In this document: positions 51,675 through 60,769 of the stretch, piece by piece
How the letters are laid out: every line of letters begins with the position of its first letter
Numbering within the stretch: the stretch's first letter is position 1
DNA from: Paenibacillus sp. MSJ-34
GTDB taxonomy: Bacteria > Bacillota > Bacilli > Paenibacillales > Paenibacillaceae
Length of the DNA: 64,000 nt
Direction: 5' to 3'
Assembly: GCF_018918005.1 (NCBI RefSeq)
Contig: NZ_JAHLPR010000032.1
Span: 1 to 64,000 of the forward strand
Translations under genes and position numbers: made by a program
The notes under the pieces: model-generated
Told to the model about the DNA's origin: nothing
Seen by the model: only the letters and a program-made list of their open reading frames with translations
Database searches by the model: none

Positions 51675-52799
51675 TTATCTCTTTATTTTTTTGCCGGGAT
51701 CGATTTTGCTCGGATCAAGCCCTTCCCAAATGTTAGGGACGTCGACCGCATCCGGATCGTCAAAGACGAGGAACGCCGTCGGCAAATACCGTTCGCCGTA
51801 TTTGCTCGCCGGGCTGTTCACGATTTCATTGTCTTTCACCAGCACGGTCGACGATCCGCCGTCGAGGTTCGCGGCGATCACGGCGCCGTTGTCCAGCATC
51901 ACTTGCTGGCAATCGTACAGGTCGGCTCCCAAACTATGGGCCTGGCGTCCGTCGATGATCAGGAACAGCATCGCGCCGTCTTCACGCTGGCCCATTACCG
52001 TTCGCGGGGCGATGCCCCAGCCGTCGCCTTTTTTCACCAGGCCTTTGCCGTTGACGATAATGCGCGGGGAGAAGCTTACCGCCTCCTTGACGCCCATTTC
52101 CTCCATCTCATCCAGCGTATAATTGCCCGCTACCATTTTCCCGTTGCGGTCGATGCCGACGATTTGTACTTTCTTCTTCGAGCCGAGGCCGTTGTAATAG
52201 ATTTTCCCGTTTGCGATGACCAAACCGATCGGCTTAAATCCGTTTCCTTTCCACTCCGGATCGGCGAATCCGCCCGCATTGACTCCGGCGATCGCTCCGG
52301 TGCGGCTCACCATGCTCGATACTTTCTCGCCCGTACCGACGCGATTGGGGACGACGATCCGAATTTTGGTCGGATCGTTCACGATCATTAAATATCCTTT
52401 GAAACCTTCGCCGCTAACCGGCTTGATTTCCACCAGTTCCTTATGTTCGACTTCGGGAACCGGCGCTATTTCGTGCAGATCCTCTTCCTGTCCCATTTCT
52501 TCAAAACGATGATTGTATGCTTCCACCCGTTTTTTCAATTCTTCTTCGCCAATCACATATTTCGCCCAATGGCGATGCTGCGTCGTGATGAGCGTATCGG
52601 CAACCAAATAGCGAAACTGCGTGCCGGACGGAGTGAAGAACGCCCAGACGGCGGCGGCCGTCCCGATCAGACAAAGAGCGATGAAGAGCCGCCGGACAAA
52701 GCGAAAGAAGGCATTGCGCTTGCGCCGTTTCCTCATTCGATCTTTGCGGCTGCCCGTAACCGTCGCCGTTGCCGGCGTTGCGTTTGATTCCAGCTTCAT
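51675..52799 (-). CDS. Membrane-anchored phosphodiester glycosidase (NAGPA domain)
   Basis: A 374-residue protein: basic N-terminus, one membrane helix (LFIALCLIGTAAAVWAFF, about residues 38-56), then an extracellular domain with GAIAGVNAGGFADPEWKG, PRTVMGQREDGAMLFLIIDG and NLDGGSSTVLV, the marks of the NAGPA/YngK family that cleaves sugar phosphodiesters, often in wall teichoic acid or exopolysaccharide turnover. ATG follows AGAGGA at 8 bases. Neighbours include other cell-wall genes. Confidence 0.87.
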   Translation of the reverse strand: MKLESNATPATATVTGSRKDRMRKRRKRNAFFRFVRRLFIALCLIGTAAAVWAFFTPSGTQFRYLVADTLITTQHRHWAKYVIGEEELKKRVEAYNHRFEEMGQEEDLHEIAPVPEVEHKELVEIKPVSGEGFKGYLMIVNDPTKIRIVVPNRVGTGEKVSSMVSRTGAIAGVNAGGFADPEWKGNGFKPIGLVIANGKIYYNGLGSKKKVQIVGIDRNGKMVAGNYTLDEMEEMGVKEAVSFSPRIIVNGKGLVKKGDGWGIAPRTVMGQREDGAMLFLIIDGRQAHSLGADLYDCQQVMLDNGAVIAANLDGGSSTVLVKDNEIVNSPASKYGERYLPTAFLVFDDPDAVDVPNIWEGLDPSKIDPGKKIKR

Positions 52800-52909
52800 A
52801 GTATAGTTCCTCTCGAAAATTGTAATATGGATTGATTATATGACGAAAAAATGGGGAAAAAGTTGCAATTCGGTTTCAATCCTCTCAAGCAAATCGGACA
52901 GGAGATGAA

Positions 52910-52950
52910 AAATCCCCCTGCCGCTGGCAAAGAAAGCGGCAGGGGGAAGA
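52910..52950. terminator. Terminator-like hairpin after the chitinase gene
   Basis: CCCCCTGCCGCT near 52914 pairs with AGCGGCAGGGGG near 52933, with AAAAAT on the outer side that reads as a U-run on the minus strand. It ends the chitinase transcript. Confidence 0.8.
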
Positions 52951-52986
52951 ACTCAAGGGCGGCGGAACTCATTCAAACGGAACTTG

Positions 52987-54522
52987 TTAAGGCTGCAGCC
53001 CCCATAGCGCCGGTACATTGGGCGGTTCCCAGCCCGGCAAGGAGGTGTGCGCTTGGATGCATTTATAGGTGCTGCCGTTATAGGTTACGAGATCGTTGAC
53101 GCTGTACGCTTTGTACGGCTGCCAGGGGGCGGTGCCGGGTACGCCCGAGCTGTCGGTTGTGACGCTCAGCGCGCTGCTGGCCGCCGAGACGTTGCCCGCC
53201 GCATCCCGGGCTTTGACCGTGAAGCTGTAAGTCGTACCGGGACTTAGGCCGGTCACGGTATACGAAGTGCTTGCCGCAGTTCCTGCGAGCGTTCCGCCCC
53301 GGTACACTTCATATCCGGTTACGCCGACGTTATCCGTAGACGCGTTCCAGGACAAGCTGACGCTTGTGCTCGTTTTGCCCGTTGCCGTCAAGCCTGTCGG
53401 CGCCGTCGGCGGAGTCGTATCGCCGGGATTCGGACCGCCGCCGCCGCTAATTGCCGTGTGGATGGCATTCAGCAGTTCGCCGTTCATGTTTTGTCCGTAT
53501 TCCCAGAAGAAGATGCCGCCAAGGTTGTTTTGCAGCACATAATTTGCTTTTTCCGTCAAGGATTGCGTATCGTCATAGCTGATAAATCTGCCGCCATTCG
53601 TCAAGTACGGCGCTTTTGCCGTGTTGTCCCATTGGCGGGTCCAGCCGTTTTTGTTGATATAGCTTTGGACCAGCGTGTCGTATGTGCCGTCGTCCAAAGC
53701 GCCGCGGGAATAGAAGGCGCCGCCGAGCATCAACTTCGCGCTCGGAACGCCGGCGTTTTTGTACAGCTGAATCGACTTGTGGCCGCTATAATTCGGGCTC
53801 AAAGATGAAGTGTAAAGGCTGGTATGATGCGTGTTGCTGTTCTCATGCATATCGTAGGTCATGTCGTTGATAAAATCAAAGTAAGGATGAACGGCGCCCA
53901 AGTCGATTCCTTCCAAACCGTAAGGCCCCGACGGCATAGCCGCCGTGATCAAATATTTGTTCGAACCGGTACGCCCGTCCGCCGCGCTGGCCGCATCGAA
54001 CACTTCCCGCAGCTTTTGAATCAGTTTCGTGTAATTTTGCCTATCGTTTGCGGTCGGGTACTCCCAATCGAGATCGAGGCCGTCCAAACGATAGGTGCGC
54101 ATGAATGATACGGCGTTATTCGCGAACGCGGTCCGGTTCGCATCCGTTGAAGCGACGGTAGGGAAGCCGCCCGTATTGCCCCAACCTCCGACCGATACGA
54201 GCACTTTCAGATGAGGATAGCTTGTCTTAAGCGAGGTGAGTTGATTCATGTTGTTTACGTTGCCGGGAATAATCTGCCCGCTGTTGTTGACGCTCGAAAA
54301 AGCATGGAAAATATGCGTTAATTTGTTCGCCTGAATCGTATTGACGGCCGGAAAATGCCAGTCGGCCACATACGTGCCGATGATTTTGCCGTTGATCGCG
54401 GAAATGCCGATCCGGCCGTCCGCGCCGGCCGACGGCTCGGCGGAGGCCGGAATCATCGCTAACGTTTGCAGCATTAACGCGATGATCGCAAAAATGGATA
54501 ACAATCTTTTTTTCCTGGTCAT
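52987..54522 (-). CDS. Secreted chitinase: GH18, fibronectin III and chitin-binding domain
   Basis: A 511-residue enzyme. Signal peptide to about residue 30 ([21 protein letters not shown]), GH18 catalytic barrel (about 45-355) with SVGGWGN and the catalytic [10 protein letters not shown] (Glu about 154), a proline linker, a fibronectin III domain, and a C-terminal carbohydrate-binding module of family 5/12 ([25 protein letters not shown]). It hydrolyses chitin outside the cell. ATG at 54522 fits the signal peptide; the ATG at 54543 lacks a ribosome site. Secretion and binding domains are clear. Confidence 0.93.
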   Translation of the reverse strand: MTRKKRLLSIFAIIALMLQTLAMIPASAEPSAGADGRIGISAINGKIIGTYVADWHFPAVNTIQANKLTHIFHAFSSVNNSGQIIPGNVNNMNQLTSLKTSYPHLKVLVSVGGWGNTGGFPTVASTDANRTAFANNAVSFMRTYRLDGLDLDWEYPTANDRQNYTKLIQKLREVFDAASAADGRTGSNKYLITAAMPSGPYGLEGIDLGAVHPYFDFINDMTYDMHENSNTHHTSLYTSSLSPNYSGHKSIQLYKNAGVPSAKLMLGGAFYSRGALDDGTYDTLVQSYINKNGWTRQWDNTAKAPYLTNGGRFISYDDTQSLTEKANYVLQNNLGGIFFWEYGQNMNGELLNAIHTAISGGGGPNPGDTTPPTAPTGLTATGKTSTSVSLSWNASTDNVGVTGYEVYRGGTLAGTAASTSYTVTGLSPGTTYSFTVKARDAAGNVSAASSALSVTTDSSGVPGTAPWQPYKAYSVNDLVTYNGSTYKCIQAHTSLPGWEPPNVPALWGLQP

Positions 54523-54944
54523 ACTCTTTGAAACCCCTTTCATTTTTTGATGAAGATGGTTTCAAAACCGCTCCCGTCCGAACGCTCGGAACTTTATTTA
54601 TAGGGCGATGAGCATGCTGCGCAACACGGTTTGGCGAAGGATCACATACGATTCATCTCCTTTCATTTATTCGTTGCAAGTAGAGACGACGGAGTTGTCC
54701 GTTTCACCTCCTTTCATAGAATTGAAACGCTTTAATTTTGCGGGAAAACGCGATATAAGCCAGTGTTTACTACTAATGTAAATTAAAGGATGAAATCTGT
54801 CAATCATAAAAAATAGCTAGTCTATTATTCCTGCGCTGAATGTCTCTTGAACCTTCGTATAAATTCGGTTAAGATTTAGGTACGTTTTCGAATAACAATT
54901 CATATTGTAACATGGAACGACTAACCTATTTAGAAGGAAGCGGT
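54523..54944. other. Intergenic region between chitinase and glutamate racemase
   Basis: This 420-base gap between divergent genes holds their promoters but no gene. GAAACGCTTT near 54724 resembles part of a cre site but mismatches the consensus at three or more positions, so catabolite control of the chitinase is only a possibility. Confidence 0.4.
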
Positions 54945-55760
54945 GTGGACGTGCAGCAGGCAATCGCAATACTAGATTCGGGAGTGGGCGGTCTCACGGT
55001 AGTGAAAGAAGTGATGAGACAGCTTCCGCGGGAAAAGATTCTGTATTTCGGAGATACGGCACGCACCCCATACGGACCGCGTTCGCCCCAAGAAGTCACT
55101 TTATTTACGCAACAAATTGTAGATTATTTGCTTCAATTTCAGCCTAAGATGGTCGTGATTGCTTGCAATACGGCAACGGCTGTTGCCTTGGAAACGATTC
55201 GCTCCCGCGTGAACGTTCCCGTCGTCGGAGTCATTCACCCCGGAGCGCGTGCGGCGATTAATGCGACGGAAACGGGATATGTCGGCGTCATCGGGACGGA
55301 AGGAACGATTCGCAGCAACGCCTACGTTCATGCTCTGAGAGAAATTTCGCCGCATATCGAAGTTGTCAGCGAGGCTTGTCCGCAGTTCGTTCCTCTCGTG
55401 GAGAAGGGGATGTTTCGCGATATGGAAACATGGAGAACAGTGCGGGAATCGTTGCAAAACCTTCGCTCGAAGCCGATCGATTGTTTAATTCTCGGCTGTA
55501 CGCATTATCCCTTTCTGATGGAGCCGATCTCCGAAGTGATGGGGCCGCGCGTGAAGCTGATTAGTTCGGCGGACGAAACGGCCCGCGAGATTAGCGCCAT
55601 CCTGTATCAATACGGCCAGCTTGCGAAAGCGGACGAAATTCCGGTGCACCAGTTTTTTTGCAGCGGAGATCCGAGAATGTTTCAAAAAATCGCTCAACAA
55701 TGGTTAGGGGAACAGATTCAATTGACCCCTGTTGTATGGCAAGTGCCCAAAATCGTATAG
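54945..55760 (+). CDS. murI: Glutamate racemase
   Basis: A 271-residue enzyme that makes D-glutamate for peptidoglycan. Visible: AILDSGVGGLTVVKE, the catalytic cysteines in ACNTATAVA and GCTHYPFL, and GDTARTPYGPRS. GTG at 54945 follows AGAAGGA at 6 bases; the ATG at 54912 has no ribosome site. A terminator (AAAAAGGAG 55768-55776 / CTCCTTTTT 55807-55815) follows. Confidence 0.94.
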   Translation: MDVQQAIAILDSGVGGLTVVKEVMRQLPREKILYFGDTARTPYGPRSPQEVTLFTQQIVDYLLQFQPKMVVIACNTATAVALETIRSRVNVPVVGVIHPGARAAINATETGYVGVIGTEGTIRSNAYVHALREISPHIEVVSEACPQFVPLVEKGMFRDMETWRTVRESLQNLRSKPIDCLILGCTHYPFLMEPISEVMGPRVKLISSADETAREISAILYQYGQLAKADEIPVHQFFCSGDPRMFQKIAQQWLGEQIQLTPVVWQVPKIV

Positions 55761-55767
55761 CATAACG

Positions 55768-55815
55768 AAAAAGGAGTTGTCCCGAGTCGGCATCAGGCGG
55801 GGGCGGCTCCTTTTT
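55768..55815 (+). terminator. Terminator after murI
   Basis: AAAAAGGAG and CTCCTTTTT form the outer stem, with GTTGTCC/GGGGGCGG inside. Confidence 0.75.
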
Positions 55816-55940
55816 CGCGGCGGAGGGACACGGCATTGTCCGACGCGCCTCGCGGGGCAGCCGCGGAAATTGACACTCATGTTCGGACAAGTCGCAGCAT
55901 ATGCTCCAGTAAAGCGTAGTTCTAGAAGGAGGCTTAACCG

Positions 55941-57146
55941 ATGTCATTTCCGTATGTCGCACAGAAGGGGGATACGTGGCTGCGCATCGCATCACGATAT
56001 GCCATTCACCCGCACGCATTGCTCGCGGCCAATCCGCAGGCGAGCGAAGCAAGCTACGTCATTCCCGGCCAAGTCATCTACATTCCCGTCAGGCCGTTAA
56101 ACGTATATATCATTCAAGCAGGCGATACGTTCTACGATATCGCCCGGCGATTCGCGGTCCCGATCCAGGCGCTTGCGGCCGCCAATGCGACGGTTCATCC
56201 GCAGCGTCTAAAGATCGGACAAAGCATCGTCATTCCGGTTCGCAAAAACGGGGAAATCGTGAAGGTCGAAGCGGAGTACGGGTATGCCCAATTAATGGAG
56301 GACATCGACTCGCTCTGCGGCAAATACGATTTTATACAATACGAAACGATCGGGAAAAGCGTAATGGGAAAACCGATTCCTGCGCTGCGCATCGGCAACG
56401 GCGAGTATAAGGTTCATTTTAACGGCGCCGTTCACGCCAATGAGTGGATCACGACGCCGCTGCTGATGAAATTTATCGAACGTTATGCCAGGGCATACCG
56501 GTCGGGCGGACCATGGCGCGGCCTCGATCCGCAGGAACGGATGAACAAGACGACATTATGGATCGTGCCGATGGTCAATCCCGACGGCGTGGAGTTGGTG
56601 CAGGAAGGAATTACGCCGCAGCATCCGTATTACAAGCAGCTGTTGCAATGGAATAACGGTTCGTTCCAATTCGCCCGTTGGAAAGCGAATATTCGCGGAG
56701 TCGATCTGAACGACCAGTTCCCCGCACATTGGGAGGAAGAGCGCAAGCGGCGCGGCAAATCCGGGCCCGGCCCGCGCGATTATACGTCCGAGCAGCCGCT
56801 TACCGAACCGGAAGCGGTCGCGCTTGCGGAATTCACGCGGAACAAGCGGTTTGACCTCGCCGTGTCGCTGCATACGCAAGGCCAGGAAATCTATTGGAAC
56901 TACCGGGATTACGAACCGGAGGAATCGGAACGGATCGCGGAGAAATTCGCGCAAGCGAGCGGTTACCGGGCCGTCAAGCTGTCCGGTAGCGACGCGGGAT
57001 TCAAAGACTGGTTCATCCAACAATTCCGCAAACCGGGCTTTACCGTTGAAGCGGGCATCGGGCTGAATCCGCTGCCGCACTATCATTTCAAAGATATATA
57101 CAACGAGATGGAAGGTTTGTTCATCGAAGCGCTTAAAATCCGTTAA
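55941..57146 (+). CDS. LysM/M14 peptidoglycan endopeptidase
   Basis: A 401-residue protein. Two LysM domains (about 3-50 and 54-100: AQKGDTWLRIASRYAIHPHA, IQAGDTFYDIARRFAVPIQA) followed by an M14 zinc carboxypeptidase domain. Zinc ligands His 165 and Glu 168 in VHANEW, a later SLHTQGQ histidine, and the catalytic Glu in FTVEAGIG are present. It matches gamma-D-glutamyl-diamino acid endopeptidase I, which trims cortex or wall peptides. No signal peptide, as in the spore enzyme. Confidence 0.92.
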   Translation: MSFPYVAQKGDTWLRIASRYAIHPHALLAANPQASEASYVIPGQVIYIPVRPLNVYIIQAGDTFYDIARRFAVPIQALAAANATVHPQRLKIGQSIVIPVRKNGEIVKVEAEYGYAQLMEDIDSLCGKYDFIQYETIGKSVMGKPIPALRIGNGEYKVHFNGAVHANEWITTPLLMKFIERYARAYRSGGPWRGLDPQERMNKTTLWIVPMVNPDGVELVQEGITPQHPYYKQLLQWNNGSFQFARWKANIRGVDLNDQFPAHWEEERKRRGKSGPGPRDYTSEQPLTEPEAVALAEFTRNKRFDLAVSLHTQGQEIYWNYRDYEPEESERIAEKFAQASGYRAVKLSGSDAGFKDWFIQQFRKPGFTVEAGIGLNPLPHYHFKDIYNEMEGLFIEALKIR

Positions 57147-57218
57147 AGGCGGCTCGCGGGTTAGACTGTCCGTTCTTGAGAATACTAACTAGAACATTTG
57201 CCATAAGGGGCGGATACG

Positions 57219-57458
57219 ATGAAAAGAAGCTGGTGGTCGCTGCGCCGCTGGATGCATGTGCTGAAACGGGTGCCGAAACTGATTTTCTCGAAACAAGTGT
57301 CGGTTTACGATAAATTGTTATTTTCCATCCCCGTTCTGCTCTATTGGGTGCTTCCCGATGTCTTGCCGCTGCTTCCGATTGACGATATAGGCGTCACCTT
57401 GTTTGCCATGCACTGGTTCGTCGATTACGTGGAACGCAAATATGCCGGTCTCCTGTAA
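57219..57458 (+). CDS. Small membrane-associated protein, DUF1232-like
   Basis: 79 residues: a basic N-terminus KRSWWSLRRWMHVLKRVPKL and a hydrophobic segment FSIPVLLYWVLPDVLPLLPI then DDIGV, similar to the PxDLIPDxxPVIGxLDD core of DUF1232 proteins. ATG preceded by AGGGGCGG. Function unknown. Confidence 0.65.
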   Translation: MKRSWWSLRRWMHVLKRVPKLIFSKQVSVYDKLLFSIPVLLYWVLPDVLPLLPIDDIGVTLFAMHWFVDYVERKYAGLL

Positions 57459-57548
57459 TCCTGTTGCTTTAGCGGAAGCGTTCTTTTACAATAAGAAGAG
57501 GATAACAAGCAATCTTAACGAACTTCGATAAAATAGGAGATGGCATTC

Positions 57549-57851
57549 ATGAAATGCAAAATAACGCGCAACGCCGCGAAAGTGATCAAGCGGGAACTGG
57601 AAAAAGAGGAGAACGCAGAGCTGAAGCTGCGCGTCGTTGTCACGCACGCTCACGGCGACCATGCGCATTACGGCCTCGATTTGGACAAACCTACGGACAA
57701 CGATGTTGTCGTTTCTACCGATAAGGAAATCGACGTCATATTGGCGAAGGACGAACCGATGCTTGACGGCGTAAAAATCGATTATTTATATTTTCCGCAA
57801 GAAGGGTTTGTCATTACCAATCCGTCCAAAGGGAATCACGGCGACCATTAA
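57549..57851 (+). CDS. HesB/IscA-fold protein without scaffold cysteines
   Basis: A 100-residue protein of the A-type iron-sulfur carrier fold: KITRNAAKVIKRELEKEENA, LKLRVVVTHAHGDHAHYGLD, VSTDKEIDVILAKDEPMLDG, IDYLYFPQEGFVITNP. The three cysteines that hold the cluster in IscA are absent; only Cys 3 is found. The histidines in THAHGDHAHYG could bind metal. ATG at 57549 follows AGGAG at 10 bases. Confidence 0.75.
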   Translation: MKCKITRNAAKVIKRELEKEENAELKLRVVVTHAHGDHAHYGLDLDKPTDNDVVVSTDKEIDVILAKDEPMLDGVKIDYLYFPQEGFVITNPSKGNHGDH

Positions 57852-57929
57852 GGAAGCCGAGCCGACCGCGAACCCCGCGTTCGCTTGGGAAGCGAACGCA
57901 TGCAACGACAAACAAGGGAAGGATCCGTT

Positions 57930-58154
57930 ATGGCTAACGATATTCGCATATGCGATAAATGCAAACATATTAAAATGAAATCTATCCTGCCTAAATTAAA
58001 GCAATTGGCGCCCGACGCCGAAATTAAGATCGGATGCAAGTCGTATTGCGGCCCGTGCAACAAACGGGTATTTATATTCATCAACGGCCGGTACGTTACC
58101 GCGCCGACGGAAGACGAAGCGATCGAGAAGGCGAGCCAGTACGTGAAGCAATAA
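57930..58154 (+). CDS. DUF1450 (YuzB-like) protein
   Basis: A 74-residue protein with CDKC near the start and CKSYCGPCNKRVFIFINGRYV in the middle, the cysteine pattern of DUF1450 small iron-sulfur or redox-like proteins of Bacillales. ATG follows GGGAAGGA at 6 bases; a longer in-frame start at 57885 lacks one. Confidence 0.85.
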   Translation: MANDIRICDKCKHIKMKSILPKLKQLAPDAEIKIGCKSYCGPCNKRVFIFINGRYVTAPTEDEAIEKASQYVKQ

Positions 58155-58264
58155 AGCGATGCTGACGCCGGTCGAACTTTACGGCTGCAGCGGGATAATT
58201 GTACCTTCGTTTGCTTATCCTAATCTTGAACCATTCGAATTAGGAGATGCAAGGAGGTAGTTCA

Positions 58265-58534
58265 ATGGCAAGAAACGAAGATTCGTCGCTGCAATCGCAA
58301 AATCCGGTCTCGCAAGCGCAAAATTCCGTCGACAGGGCGCGCAACGCGATATCCCAGGCGCTGTCCCACCCGAACGAGCAAACGGTAGCGCAAGCGCAGA
58401 ACGCGCTGGAACATGCGGAGAACGCCGTTGCCCAGATCGATGCGGGCGACAACCTGCAGCCTGTCCAACTCGTTCAACAAATGCTTCAAACCGAACAAGA
58501 GAGACTCCGGTCCGTGACCGACGAGCAACAGTAA
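58265..58534 (+). CDS. Small hydrophilic hypothetical protein
   Basis: 89 residues, very rich in Gln, Ala, Asn and Glu, with heptad-like helices (AQNSVDRARNAISQAL, AQAQNALEHAENAVAQI, VQQMLQTEQERL). It looks like an all-helical spore or stress protein. GGAGG lies 7 bases before the ATG and a terminator follows at 58543-58581. No family recognised. Confidence 0.7.
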   Translation: MARNEDSSLQSQNPVSQAQNSVDRARNAISQALSHPNEQTVAQAQNALEHAENAVAQIDAGDNLQPVQLVQQMLQTEQERLRSVTDEQQ

Positions 58535-58542
58535 CACCGATG

Positions 58543-58581
58543 AAGACCAGTGCAAACGAAGTTTGCATGCGGTCTTTTTTT
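58543..58581 (+). terminator. Terminator
   Basis: AAGACC and TGCAAAC pair with GTTTGCA and GGTCTT around a GAA loop, followed by seven T. Confidence 0.88.
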
Positions 58582-58693
58582 GACAGCAACCTTTAGCGGC
58601 TACACGGCGCGTTTCTTGGGATTGCCGTGAATGATATGGTATGATATTCATAGATTTATAACAATCTACCAAACTATGGGAGGACTGATCGAA

Positions 58694-59527
58694 ATGCCGC
58701 AACATATTTCAGATTGCACCCGCTTGAACAACGGAGTGCTGATGCCTTGGTTCGGATTGGGCGTCTGGAAGGCGAAAGATGGGGACGAAGTTCGGCAGGC
58801 TGTTAGAACCGCAATTGAACTGGGATACCGCAGCATTGATACGGCAGCGGTATACGGGAATGAAACGGGCGTCGGGGAAGCGGTCGCCGAATGCGGAATT
58901 CCGCGCGATCAATTGTTCATTACGACAAAAGTTTGGAACGAGCATCAAGGTTATGAATCCACTTTGCGGGCGTTTGAAGAAAGCAGGCAAAAACTGCGGC
59001 TCGACTACGTTGATTTGTACTTGATTCATTGGCCGGTCAAAGGCAAGTACATAGATACGTGGAAGGCATTGCAAAAGCTATATAAAGAAGGCTATGTCCG
59101 TGCGATCGGCGTAAGCAATTTTCACGAACATCATCTGCAGGCGATTATGGCGGACGGCGAAATCGTGCCTGCGGTCGATCAGGTTGAATACCATCCGCGT
59201 CTCGCTCAAACCGAACTGCTGCGCTTTTGCAACGATCACGGCATCCAGATGGAAGCTTGGAGTCCGCTGATGCAAGGCAAACTGCTCGATCATCCGCTGC
59301 TTGCAGACATTGCCGCGAAATACGGCAAATCGGTCTCGCAAGTGATATTGCGTTGGGACTTGCAGAACGGAGTCGTAACGATTCCGAAATCGGTCAATCC
59401 CGGACGGATCGCGCAAAATGCCGACATATTCGATTTTGAGCTTGCGGCGGAAGATATGGAAGCGATCAACGGGATGAATACCGGGGAACGCGTTGGCACG
59501 AATCCGAACCAATTCGACGAACAATAG
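58694..59527 (+). CDS. Aldo/keto reductase
   Basis: A 277-residue NADPH-dependent reductase. Catalytic tetrad visible: Asp in SIDTAA, Tyr in AAVYGNE, Lys in ITTKVWN and His in YLIHWPVKG. PGR and the IPKSVNPGRI cofactor motif are present near the C-terminus. Similar to Bacillus YvgN/YtbE, acting on methylglyoxal and other small aldehydes. ATG at 58694 follows GGGAGGA at 9 bases. Confidence 0.92.
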   Translation: MPQHISDCTRLNNGVLMPWFGLGVWKAKDGDEVRQAVRTAIELGYRSIDTAAVYGNETGVGEAVAECGIPRDQLFITTKVWNEHQGYESTLRAFEESRQKLRLDYVDLYLIHWPVKGKYIDTWKALQKLYKEGYVRAIGVSNFHEHHLQAIMADGEIVPAVDQVEYHPRLAQTELLRFCNDHGIQMEAWSPLMQGKLLDHPLLADIAAKYGKSVSQVILRWDLQNGVVTIPKSVNPGRIAQNADIFDFELAAEDMEAINGMNTGERVGTNPNQFDEQ

Positions 59528-59557
59528 GTTGGGCCAAGTCTAATATCGAGGTGTATT

Positions 59558-60406
59558 ATGGGAAGGATTAAAATTTTTTCCGACAGCACATGCGATTTGC
59601 CGCCGCAGCTTATCGAACGGCATCAAATCGGCATCGTGCCGCTGTATGTTTCGTTCGGCGAGAAGGCTTATCGCGACGGGGTCGATCTCCATACGGATCA
59701 GCTGTACGCCGAAGTTCGCGCCAAGGGCGAGCTGCCGAAAACGTCCGCGCCTTCGCCGGGCGATTTTATCGAGGCGTTCGCCCCGTTTATCGAACAGGGC
59801 GACGATATTCTCTATATCGGCATTTCGTCGCATTTATCCTCCACCTGCCAGAATGCGCTGATCGCCGCCGGGGAATTTCCGGAAGGGCGGGTTACCGTGT
59901 TCGATTCGCTCAATTTGTCTACAGGCATCGGGCTGCAGGTCATGAAAGCCGTACACGCCGCGGAGGCCGGCCGGAGCGTGGCGGAGATCGAGCGGATGCT
60001 GCAGGATGTGCGCGGCAAGGTAGAGACCGAATTTGTGATCGATACGCTGGAATTTTTATATAAGGGAGGGCGCTGCTCGGGCTTGCAGAACTTGATTGGA
60101 AGCCTGCTGAAAATCCGCCCTGTCATTAAAGTCAGCGACGGTAAAATGACGCCGGCGAGCAAAATTCGCGGGAAACGCGACAAAGCGCTGCAGCAACTGC
60201 TGGACAATGCGCTCGCCCGGAAGGAAGAGATGGACGGCGATATTATCTTCGTCACGCATTCGATGGCGGGGGAAGACGCGGAAGCGCTGCGCCAAACGCT
60301 TATAGAAAAGACGGGCGCGCGCGAAGTGCTCGTATCCGATGCGGGCTGCGTCATTTCGAGCCATTGCGGGCCGCAGACGATCGGCATTTTGTTTACCAAA
60401 AAATAA
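59558..60406 (+). CDS. DegV family fatty-acid-binding protein
   Basis: A 282-residue protein with the DegV opening KIFSDSTCDLPPQLI and the lipid-binding motifs KTSAPSPGDF, GISSHLSSTCQNA and SLNLSTGIGLQVM. Some relatives bind fatty acids for kinase FakA (FakB). It is not next to a fakA gene here. Followed by a spacer with an inverted-repeat element and terminators. Confidence 0.9.
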   Translation: MGRIKIFSDSTCDLPPQLIERHQIGIVPLYVSFGEKAYRDGVDLHTDQLYAEVRAKGELPKTSAPSPGDFIEAFAPFIEQGDDILYIGISSHLSSTCQNALIAAGEFPEGRVTVFDSLNLSTGIGLQVMKAVHAAEAGRSVAEIERMLQDVRGKVETEFVIDTLEFLYKGGRCSGLQNLIGSLLKIRPVIKVSDGKMTPASKIRGKRDKALQQLLDNALARKEEMDGDIIFVTHSMAGEDAEALRQTLIEKTGAREVLVSDAGCVISSHCGPQTIGILFTKK

Positions 60407-60506
60407 GGCATCCGGTTTCGCTAGTAAGCGGACCTCTTCGTCGCTTGGAACTGACGGAATGAATTAGCGGGGGCATGACGCGCGATTCCGTTCGAAGCGA
60501 CTCTCA

Positions 60507-60643
60507 ATTAGCGGTAAAACATGGAGGTATTTTGCTCTCATGGGGCGAAAATCGAGATTTAGCGGTATTTCGCGGAGCTAATTTTGAACATCTTCTAGGA
60601 ATCGGTTTATACCGGGAAATTAGCGGCAGGTTTTACCGCTAAT
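60507..60643. repeat. Spacer bounded by a 14-bp perfect inverted repeat
   Basis: ATTAGCGGTAAAAC (60507-60520) is mirrored by GTTTTACCGCTAAT (60630-60643); TTAGCGG occurs again inside at about 60551 and 60620. It fills the gene-free gap 60407-60769 between convergent genes. Confidence 0.8.
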
Positions 60644-60720
60644 GAGTCCATACAGTCGGCAACCCTTTAAATTAGCTCCAGATTTTGGAGCTATTGGCGA
60701 AAGGGAAGACTTCGAAAACC

Positions 60721-60751
60721 AAACCGCCGGAGCGATGCGCTCCGGCGGTTT
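60721..60751. terminator. Strong bidirectional terminator
   Basis: AAACCGCCGGAGC (60721-60733) pairs perfectly with GCTCCGGCGGTTT (60739-60751). Serves the convergent DegV and LTA-synthase genes. A smaller hairpin (AGCTCC/GGAGCT near 60675-60692) precedes it. Confidence 0.88.
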
Positions 60752-60769
60752 CCTCATGCTTTGCTGCGT

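Noticed and set aside
54721-54740. cre site before the chitinase gene
   Set aside because: At least three mismatches to the consensus in either orientation.
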